A DNA stretch of 64,000 bases, taken from positions 612,767-676,766 of the forward strand of contig JAUJNX010000001.1 in NCBI GenBank assembly GCA_030447925.1, given 5' to 3'. Below are positions 9,260 through 16,237 of the stretch, piece after piece. Both the position numbers and the translations under genes were made by a program. Under the pieces are notes generated by a model. It did no database searches, was not told where the DNA came from, and saw nothing but the letters and a program-made list of their open reading frames with translations. Positions within the stretch are counted from its first letter, which is position 1; every line of letters begins with the position of its first letter. The stretch comes from Egibacteraceae bacterium. GTDB taxonomy: Bacteria; Actinomycetota; Nitriliruptoria; Euzebyales; Egibacteraceae.

Positions 9260-10570
9260 ATGAAGGTGGGGCATACCTATGCCCGTCGACGGCTGCGAGG
9301 ACCCGGGGTGGTGGTGCTCGTCGCCGTGCTGCTGTCCGCCTGCGGGGCCGGCGGACCGTCGGGCGGGCCCTCGGGCGCGCCGGCCGCCGCTCCCGCCCAG
9401 CAGCCCGACGACGGGGCCGTCGCGGCCCGCGGGCGCGCGCTGCCCGAACCCGAGGCCGCCGCGGCACCCGCCGAGGAACCGCTGCGCATCGGGGTGGCGG
9501 CGGCCACCACGGGGGACGCCGCCCTGGTCGGCCTGGAGCAGATCGCCGGCGCCGAGATCGCGGAGGAGCTGCTCAACGCCGAGGGCGGCGTCGGCGGCCG
9601 TCCCATCGAGATCGTCGTGGCCGACAGCGGCGACGACATCGGCCGCGCCCGCGCCGCCTTCGAGGACCTCATCAACGGCACCCCCGTCCTGGCCGTCGTC
9701 GGGCCGACCCGGCCGGCGCAGATCTTCGACGTCGGCTACCTGGCCCAGCAGGCGGGCGTCCCGGTGGTCACCGCGTCCGGACCCGCGGACGGCGCGGCAG
9801 CCGTCGGCGACCTGGTCGCCAGTGTGGCTGCGCCCGCCGCGGAGCTGGCCCCCCGGGTCCTGGACGCGGTGCTGACCGCCGACCCCGCGATCCGGCGGGT
9901 CGCGTTCCTGAGCGCCGCCGACGACCGCGCCGCGACGACCGAGAGCCTTGCGCAGCAGCGCGCGGCCGGCGAGCGCGGCCTGGACATCGCCGCCGCCGCG
10001 ACCTTCCGCACGACCGACCCGGACCTGACCGTCCCCGCCGAGTCCGCGCTCTCCGCCGAACCCGACCTCGTGGTCCTGGCCGCCCCGGCCGCACAGGGCG
10101 GGGCGGTGGTGCGCGCCCTGCGCGACCTCGACTACGAGGGCCCGGTGATCGGCGGGGACACGATGAACACCGCCGCGCTGTACGGGGTGTGCGGGGCCGC
10201 CTGCGAGGGCCTGGTGCTGGGGCAGTCCTACGACCCGGCGGCCGACGGCGGCCGCAACGCGGCGCTGCGGGACCGGTGGGTGCAGGGCGAGGGCACCGAG
10301 CCGCCCCAGCACGCCGCCCAGGCGTTCGCGGCGGTGCAGGTGCTGGTCGAGGCCCTGCGCGCGGTCGACGCCGCCGGGGGGCTGGCGGACCCCGACCTCG
10401 CCGCCCAGCGCGTCGCGGTGAACGCCGCCCTGCTGGCGGGGCGCTACGACACCCCGCTGGGGCCGATCACGTTCGGCCCCGACGGGGAGGCCGTCCTCGA
10501 CGCGCCCTGGGGGGCCCGCATCGACATGACCGATGACGGCACGACCGGCCGCCTCGTCCCCCTGCCCTAG
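9260..10570 (+). CDS. Branched-chain-amino-acid-type substrate-binding lipoprotein
   Basis: Extracytoplasmic solute-binding protein, type 1 periplasmic-binding fold (LivJ/AmiC-like). Residues 1-31 are a lipoprotein signal ending in the lipobox LLSAC, followed by a Gly/Pro/Ala linker; the mature domain begins near LRIGVAAATTGD and includes LNAEGGVGGRPIEIVVAD, a typical strand-helix of this family. 436 residues. No permease or ATPase genes are adjacent, so it is an orphan; the divergent amt gene hints at a nitrogenous ligand such as an amino acid, amide or urea (inference). The PASTA gene follows 9 bases later, probably co-transcribed. Confidence 0.85.
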   Translation: MKVGHTYARRRLRGPGVVVLVAVLLSACGAGGPSGGPSGAPAAAPAQQPDDGAVAARGRALPEPEAAAAPAEEPLRIGVAAATTGDAALVGLEQIAGAEIAEELLNAEGGVGGRPIEIVVADSGDDIGRARAAFEDLINGTPVLAVVGPTRPAQIFDVGYLAQQAGVPVVTASGPADGAAAVGDLVASVAAPAAELAPRVLDAVLTADPAIRRVAFLSAADDRAATTESLAQQRAAGERGLDIAAAATFRTTDPDLTVPAESALSAEPDLVVLAAPAAQGGAVVRALRDLDYEGPVIGGDTMNTAALYGVCGAACEGLVLGQSYDPAADGGRNAALRDRWVQGEGTEPPQHAAQAFAAVQVLVEALRAVDAAGGLADPDLAAQRVAVNAALLAGRYDTPLGPITFGPDGEAVLDAPWGARIDMTDDGTTGRLVPLP

Positions 10571-10579
10571 AGGGTCCCC

Positions 10580-11681
10580 ATGAGCGACAACCCCACCCAG
10601 CCCTGGGAACCGCGCGACGAGGACTTCCCCCGCCGGCGGCGAGGGCCCGCCGACGAGTCGGTGCCGGCCCGAGCCGCCCCCCGCATTGGGCGCGAAGGCC
10701 ACGCGCCGGCCCCGCCCCCGGCGGCGCCGGCGCCCGCGCCGGCCCCCCTCCCCGCGCCCGAGCCGGCCCCGGCGGCCCGGGGACGCGCGCTGCCCGCGGG
10801 GCCGGCCCACGACACCTCGTCGTGGACGCCCTACGCCACCGGCAACGGCTGGGCCCCGGCGACCGACCCCGCACCCCTGGCACCGCGCCCCCGGCGCCGC
10901 GTCCCCCGGCGCCGCGCCCCGCGGCGCCGCGCCCGCCGACCCCGAGGCCCCCGCGGAGGACGAGGCCCCCGCGGCGCCCCGCCGCCGCCCCCCCACCCCG
11001 GTCCTGCTGGGCCTCCTGGCGGCGCTGCTCGTCGCCGTCGCCGTCGCCGTCGGCATCGCCGTGGCGGGCGGCGCGGGGTCGCAGGAGGTCGTGGTGCCCG
11101 CGGTCCGCGGCCAGGACCTGGCGACCGCGAACAACGTGCTGCAGGGCCTCGGGCTGCGCACCATCATCGCGGCCCCCCTCGCCGACGCCGAGGTGCCCGA
11201 GGGTGGCGTCATCGGGACGGTGCCGCCGGCCGGCACCAGCCTGCGCACCGGCGAGTTCGTCACCCTGACCGCCAGCGCCGGCCCGGAGCCGATCGCCGTC
11301 CCCGCGGTCGTCGGGCTGCCCGAGTCCGCCGCGCGCGCGGCCCTGCAGGAGGCGGGGCTGACCCCCGGCGCCCGGGTGACGGAGCCGAGCGACGACGTCC
11401 CCGCGGGCGAGGTCCTGCGCGCCGAGCCCGCCCCCGGCACCCTCGTCGACGCGGCCGGCACCGTCACCCTGGTGGTGTCGTCGGGGCCGGAACCGGTGGT
11501 CCTCCCGCGCGTCATCGGGCTGACCGCCGACGAGGCCAGCCGCGAGCTGGAGCAGCTCGGGCTGACGGTGGAGACCACCGCCGTGGCGGGCGACGCCGGC
11601 CGGGTCGTGGACCAGGTGCCCGACCCCGGCGTCTCGGTGCAGCGCGGCGACAGCGTCGTCCTCGTGGTCGGCGGGGCCTGA
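10580..11681 (+). pseudogene. PASTA-domain membrane protein, frameshifted in its linker
   Basis: The ATG at 10580 opens a Pro/Ala-rich cytoplasmic region (MSDNPTQPWEPRDEDF...). The frame must change near 10870-10900, in a run of C and G, to reach the membrane segment TPVLLGLLAALLVAVAVAVG and three PASTA repeats (each with a VPAVVGL-like start) ending at 11681. PASTA domains bind peptidoglycan or muropeptides outside the cell. There is no kinase domain, so this is a kinase-less PASTA protein paralogous to the C-terminal half of the kinase at 16.2 kb. A single indel in an error-prone GC tract could be an assembly mistake. Confidence 0.7.
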
Positions 11682-11692
11682 CGCGAACGCCC

Positions 11693-11706
11693 TACCCTTG
11701 GGCCCG
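11693..11706 (+). promoter_or_regulatory. Leaderless promoter of the amylosucrase gene
   Basis: TACCCT at 11693-11698 ends seven bases before the GTG at 11706 and no ribosome binding site is present. Together with the same geometry at 16224 this indicates transcription starting at the initiator codon. Confidence 0.5.
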
Positions 11707-13649
11707 TGACTCTCGACGACCGAGCGCGGGCGGCGCTGCGCGAGCAGGTCGCGCTGCTGGCGGCCGACCAGTTGGGCGCCGCGGACGCGGCCGCGCTGCT
11801 CGCACGCGTCGACCGGCGCCTCGATGACGTCGCCGACGCGCTGGCGCTGGTCTACGGCGACGCCGCCGCCGACCTGCTGGCCGGGGTGTTCGAGGACGTC
11901 GTCGCCGCCGTCGCGGCCCGCCCCGCCGACCTGCGCCGCCTGGACCGCCGCCGCGAGGACGAGCCCGACTGGCACCTGCGCGAGGACCAGATCGGCTACG
12001 TCTGCTACGCCGACCGCTTCGCCGGCACCCTCGCCAACGTCGCCAAGCGCCTGGACCACCTGGAGGAGCTCGGGGTCACCTACCTGCACCTCATGCCCCT
12101 GCTGCGCCCGCGGCCCGAGCCCAACGACGGCGGCTACGCGGTCGCAGACTTCCGCGGGGTCGACCCGGCGCTCGGCGACGTCGACGACCTCGAGCAGCTG
12201 ACCGCCGCCCTGCGGGCGCGCGGGATGTCGCTGTGCCTGGACCTCGTCCTCAACCACACCGCCCGCGAGCACGCCTGGGCCCGGCGCGCCCGGGCGGGGG
12301 ACCCCGACTACCGCGACTACTACCTGGTCTTCGACGACCGCACGCTGCCCGACGCCTACGAGCGCACCCTGCCCGAGGTCTTCCCCGACACCGCCCCCGG
12401 CAACTTCACCTGGGAGCCGGCCCTGGACGCCTGGGTGTGGACCACCTTCCACGAGTGGCAGTGGGACCTGAACCACGCCAACCCGCGGGTGTTCGCCGAG
12501 ATGCTCGACGTGATCCTGTTCCTCGCCAACCGCGGGGTCGAGGTGCTGCGCCTGGACGCCGCGCCGTTCCTGTGGAAGCGGCTGGGGACCGACTGCCAGA
12601 ACCAGCCGGAGGCCCACGCCCTGCTCCAGGCCTTCCGCGGGCTGTCGGCCATGGCCGCCCCGGCGCTGCTGTTCAAGGCCGAGGCGATCGTGCCGCCCGA
12701 CCAGCTGGTCCAGTACCTGGGGCGCCACGACCGGTTCCGGCCGGAGTGCGAGCTCGCGTACCACAACCAGCTCATGGTCCAGACCTGGTCGGCGCTGGCG
12801 ACCCGCGAGGCGCGGCTGGCGACCCAGGCGCTCGCCCGCCTCCCCGCCCCGCCGCAGGGGACGACGTGGGCGACCTTCGTCCGCAGCCACGACGACATCG
12901 GCTGGGCGATCGCCGACGCCGACGCCCGCGCCGTGGGCCTTGACCCCCGCCTGCACCGCCGCTTCCTCGCCGACTTCTACGCCGGGCGCCACCCCGGGTC
13001 GTTCGCCCGCGGCGCGCTGTTCCAGGAGAACGCGCTCACCGGCGACGCCCGCACCTCCGGGTCGGCCGCGTCGCTCAGCGGCATCGAGCAGGGGCTGGAC
13101 CTCGGCGACCCCGTGCTGCTGGACCAGGGCATCCGCCGCCTGCTGCTCGCCCACGCCATCGCCTTCGCGTTCCCCGGCATCCCGCTGCTGTGGATGGGCG
13201 ACGAGCTGGCGCTGCGCAACGACCCGTCCTACCTGCAGGACCCCGCCCACGCCCACGACAACCGCTGGCTGCACCGGCCGCTGATGGACTGGGAGGCGGC
13301 CGCCCGCCGCGACGACCCGGGGACCGTGGAGGGCCGCGTCTTCGGGGGCCTGCGCCACCTCGCGGCGGTCCGCCGGCGCCTGCCGGCCCTGCACGCGGGC
13401 GGGGAGACCCACGTCCTGTGGACCGACCAGGCCGCCGTCCTCGCCTGGCTGCGGATCGCCCCCGGCCGGGGCCGGTTGCTGGGCCTGGCCAACGTGGCCG
13501 ACACCGAGCGCAGCGTGGACGACCGCGTCCTGGGCGAGGCGGGGCTGCGCGACCCCGTCGACGCCCTCGCCCCCCACGGCCGCTTCAGCCACCACGGCGG
13601 CCGCGTCCACCTGCCGCGTCTCGGGGCGCTCTGGTTGGTCGCCACGTAG
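11706..13649 (+). CDS. Amylosucrase (GH13 family)
   Basis: Glucosyltransferase that builds alpha-1,4-glucan from sucrose, releasing fructose. The 647-residue length matches amylosucrases, which are longer at the N-terminus than ordinary amylases. Region II/IV motifs: LDLVLNH, nucleophile in GVEVLRLDAAPFLWK, acid/base in LLFKAEAIVPPDQ, and FVRSHDDIGWA. The RSHDDIGW and AEAIV.PDQ blocks are characteristic of the amylosucrase branch rather than trehalose synthase. No signal peptide, so cytoplasmic unless exported otherwise. No sucrose transporter or invertase gene is adjacent. Start GTG 11706 is supported by the leaderless promoter. Confidence 0.9.
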   Translation: MTLDDRARAALREQVALLAADQLGAADAAALLARVDRRLDDVADALALVYGDAAADLLAGVFEDVVAAVAARPADLRRLDRRREDEPDWHLREDQIGYVCYADRFAGTLANVAKRLDHLEELGVTYLHLMPLLRPRPEPNDGGYAVADFRGVDPALGDVDDLEQLTAALRARGMSLCLDLVLNHTAREHAWARRARAGDPDYRDYYLVFDDRTLPDAYERTLPEVFPDTAPGNFTWEPALDAWVWTTFHEWQWDLNHANPRVFAEMLDVILFLANRGVEVLRLDAAPFLWKRLGTDCQNQPEAHALLQAFRGLSAMAAPALLFKAEAIVPPDQLVQYLGRHDRFRPECELAYHNQLMVQTWSALATREARLATQALARLPAPPQGTTWATFVRSHDDIGWAIADADARAVGLDPRLHRRFLADFYAGRHPGSFARGALFQENALTGDARTSGSAASLSGIEQGLDLGDPVLLDQGIRRLLLAHAIAFAFPGIPLLWMGDELALRNDPSYLQDPAHAHDNRWLHRPLMDWEAAARRDDPGTVEGRVFGGLRHLAAVRRRLPALHAGGETHVLWTDQAAVLAWLRIAPGRGRLLGLANVADTERSVDDRVLGEAGLRDPVDALAPHGRFSHHGGRVHLPRLGALWLVAT

Positions 13650-13706
13650 TCAAGACCGGTGCGGATCCGCCGATCACCCAAGCAGGCCGGAGCGGGAGGC
13701 GTGCAG

Positions 13707-15920
13707 GTGACGGGCTACGAGACAGACCACCGGGTGGCGACGGCAGGACCGGAGGGCCGCGCCGCGTTCGCGCTGCTGCGCGACCCGGTTCTCCGGACCA
13801 CCGCGGCAGCGGGCGCGCTGTGGCTGATCGCGTACGCCGTCACGACGGCGCTGGTGGCCGACGACGAGTCGGCCCGCCGGCTGCTGTCCGGCATCCCCTA
13901 CCTCATGCCCGTCCTGGCGGCGACGGTCGTGGCCGTCGTGGCCGCCGTGCGGCTCCGCGGGCGCCAGGCGCGCGTGTGGCGCATCCTCGCGGTCTCCAAC
14001 CTCTCCTGGCTGATCGCGGAGATCATCTGGGTGGTCCAGGAGCTGTGGCTCGGCATCGAGCCCCCCTTCCCGGGGCCCGCCGACTTCTTCTACCTGCCCT
14101 ACTACTTCCTGGTCCCGGTGGTCATCGTGCTGTCGTTCGGCAGCGCGAGCGTCCTGCGCCAGTTCCGCGCGCTGCTGGACGCCTGCCTGCTGGGGGCCGC
14201 GTTCGGCGTCCTGGACTGGCGCCTGCTGATCCAGCCCCAGCTGCAGGAGGGGTTCGACCTGGCGGTCGCCCTGGGCGTCGCCTACCCGCTGCTCGACCTG
14301 GTCATCCTGGTGCTGCTGCTGTCCCTGGGATTGGCCGGTCACCGCCGCGTGCCCGCCTCCGTGCACCTGATCGCCGCCGCCACCCTGGTCACCGCGGGCA
14401 CCGACATGGTGTGGACCTACCAGGTGCTGGCGGGGGAGTACACCAGTGGCGGATGGCTGGACCTGGGCTGGCAGGTGCAGGCGGTGCTCCTCGTCCTGGC
14501 GGCCGTCGCCGTGCTGCGGCGGAACGAGCGCCACGCCGAGGTGGAGCTGCGTGCCCGGGACCTGGGCCTGGTGCCGGCGCTGGCGTCGACCGCCTGCCTG
14601 CTGGTGCTGCTGGCCGTCGACCTCAGCCGTGACACGGTCGAACCGGTGTCGGCGGCGCTGGGGCTGTTCGTCATCGCAGGGATCCTCCTGCGGCTGTGGC
14701 TGACGGCGCGCGACAAGGAGCAGGTGGTCCGCGCCCTGGACCTCGCCCTCAAGGAGCAGGAGCGCCTGGCGGTCACCGACGGGCTGACCGGGCTGTACAA
14801 CCGCCGCTTCTTCGAGGAGGTCCTGCGCATCGAGACCGACCGGGCCCTGCGCAGCGGGCAGCCGGTCAGCGTCCTGGTGATGGACCTCGACCACTTCAAG
14901 CGCGTCAACGACAGCCACGGCCACGAGGCCGGTGACACGGTCCTCCGCGAGGTCGCTCGGCGCCTGGCGCGGGCCGCGCGCCCCAGCGACATCGTCGCCC
15001 GCTACGGGGGCGAGGAGTTCGTGGTCCTGCTGCCCGGCACCGAGACCGAGGCCCTCCGCGAGGTCGCCGAGCGCGTGCGCGTCGCCGTCGCCGGCGAGCC
15101 GGTCGAGCTGCCCGGCCCGGCGCGCCTGCGCCTCCGGGTGACGGCGTCGCTGGGCGGTGCCACCCACCCGACCCACGCCGCACGCGTCGACGAGCTGATC
15201 CGTACCGCCGACCGCGCCCTCTACGCGGCCAAGGGCCGGGGCCGCAACCTCGTCTGCATCGGCGCGGACGGCGACGGCGACGCGCCCGCGGCGACCGCGG
15301 TGGACACCGCCGTCCTGCCCCTGCTCCACCGGCTGGCCGACCTGGTCGACGCGCGCCAGGGCCCCGACGAGCACGGCGCCGCCGTCGCCCGCTGGGCAGG
15401 GGTGGTGGCCGACGGGCTGGGCCTGGACCGCGCCCGCCGCGAGCGGGTGCAGGTGGCCGCCCGCCTGCACGACATCGGCAAGCTGGCGGTGCCCGACGCG
15501 GTGCTGCACAAGCCCGGGCCGCTGACCGACGCGGAGTGGGCGGTCATGACCGAGCACGCGGTCGCCGGCGCGCACCTGCTGGAGGCCGTGCCGGGCCTGG
15601 AGGACGTCGCCGCGCTGATCCGCGCGCACCACGAGCGCCCTGACGGCTACGGCTACCCCGACGGCCTGGGCGCCGGGCAGCTGCCGCTGGAGGCGGCGGT
15701 GATCGCGGTGTGCGACGCGTGGGCGGCGATGCGCTCGCGGCGCGCGAACGCGCCGACGCGGTCGCGCGCGGAGGCCCGCCAGGAGCTGGCCCAGGGCCGC
15801 GGCACCCAGTTCGACCCCGTCGTGGTCGACCTGTTCCTCGCCCTGGAGGCCGCGGGGGTCGTCGGGTCGCTGGAGTCGCCGCCCGCCGCCGCGTCGGCGA
15901 CCTCCGTCCGTCTATCGTGA
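13707..15920 (+). CDS. Membrane GGDEF / HD-GYP cyclic-di-GMP protein
   Basis: 737 residues from GTG 13707 (GGGAGG seven bases upstream). About 300 residues of hydrophobic N-terminus form eight or more membrane helices of a MASE-like sensor. A diguanylate cyclase domain follows: TDGLTGLYNRRFFEE, DLDHFKRVND and the active-site RYGGEEFVVLL (GGEEF, an accepted variant). The C-terminus is an HD-GYP-like phosphodiesterase: RLHDIGKLAVPDAVL and HHERPDGYGYPDGL. It therefore carries both synthesis and degradation modules for cyclic-di-GMP, an unusual GGDEF plus HD-GYP pairing compared with the common GGDEF-EAL. The gene ends four bases before the next start. Confidence 0.9.
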   Translation: MTGYETDHRVATAGPEGRAAFALLRDPVLRTTAAAGALWLIAYAVTTALVADDESARRLLSGIPYLMPVLAATVVAVVAAVRLRGRQARVWRILAVSNLSWLIAEIIWVVQELWLGIEPPFPGPADFFYLPYYFLVPVVIVLSFGSASVLRQFRALLDACLLGAAFGVLDWRLLIQPQLQEGFDLAVALGVAYPLLDLVILVLLLSLGLAGHRRVPASVHLIAAATLVTAGTDMVWTYQVLAGEYTSGGWLDLGWQVQAVLLVLAAVAVLRRNERHAEVELRARDLGLVPALASTACLLVLLAVDLSRDTVEPVSAALGLFVIAGILLRLWLTARDKEQVVRALDLALKEQERLAVTDGLTGLYNRRFFEEVLRIETDRALRSGQPVSVLVMDLDHFKRVNDSHGHEAGDTVLREVARRLARAARPSDIVARYGGEEFVVLLPGTETEALREVAERVRVAVAGEPVELPGPARLRLRVTASLGGATHPTHAARVDELIRTADRALYAAKGRGRNLVCIGADGDGDAPAATAVDTAVLPLLHRLADLVDARQGPDEHGAAVARWAGVVADGLGLDRARRERVQVAARLHDIGKLAVPDAVLHKPGPLTDAEWAVMTEHAVAGAHLLEAVPGLEDVAALIRAHHERPDGYGYPDGLGAGQLPLEAAVIAVCDAWAAMRSRRANAPTRSRAEARQELAQGRGTQFDPVVVDLFLALEAAGVVGSLESPPAAASATSVRLS

Positions 15921-15924
15921 GGGC

Positions 15925-16128
15925 ATGACCGACGCCCAGGAGTGGTGGTGGTGCCTGCGCCACGGCAGGGTCGAGCAGGACCCCGACGTGCGCGCGTCCG
16001 AGCGGCTCGGGCCGTACGAGTCGGCGGAGGCCGCCGCCGACTGGCAGGCCAGGTCGGAGACCCAGAACAAGCGCTGGGACGACGACGACGAGCGCTGGCG
16101 CGAGGGCCGCGGCCCCTACCGCCCCTGA
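15925..16128 (+). CDS. Conserved small actinobacterial protein (67 aa)
   Basis: A 67-residue Trp- and acid-rich protein (EWWWCLRHGRVE near the start, then RLGPYESAEAA and a tail full of Asp/Glu/Arg/Trp). This layout is that of a short protein family common in actinobacteria, often mislabelled methionine aminopeptidase; its function is unknown. A TATCGT element six bases before ATG 15925 could drive a leaderless transcript. It sits between two signalling genes. Confidence 0.7.
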   Translation: MTDAQEWWWCLRHGRVEQDPDVRASERLGPYESAEAAADWQARSETQNKRWDDDDERWREGRGPYRP

Positions 16129-16223
16129 CTCGCGCCTGGGCGCGACTCGTGCGCACCTGAGCCGCTGCGCCGGGCGCGGCCCACCCGGCCGGGCGGCCGA
16201 ATGGCCGAGGGGTCAGCGCCTCC

Positions 16224-16237
16224 TACACTCAGCGGGA
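16224..16237 (+). promoter_or_regulatory. Leaderless promoter of the Ser/Thr kinase gene
   Basis: TACACT at 16224-16229 ends seven bases before ATG 16237, with no Shine-Dalgarno sequence. This decides the start at 16237 over the in-frame ATG at 16201. Confidence 0.5.

Noticed and set aside
11041..11081. GTCGCCGTCGCC-type repeats and other short G/C repeats resembling a CRISPR or satellite
   Set aside because: They are codon repeats (Val-Ala) in a membrane segment; no regular direct repeats with unique spacers occur anywhere in the window.
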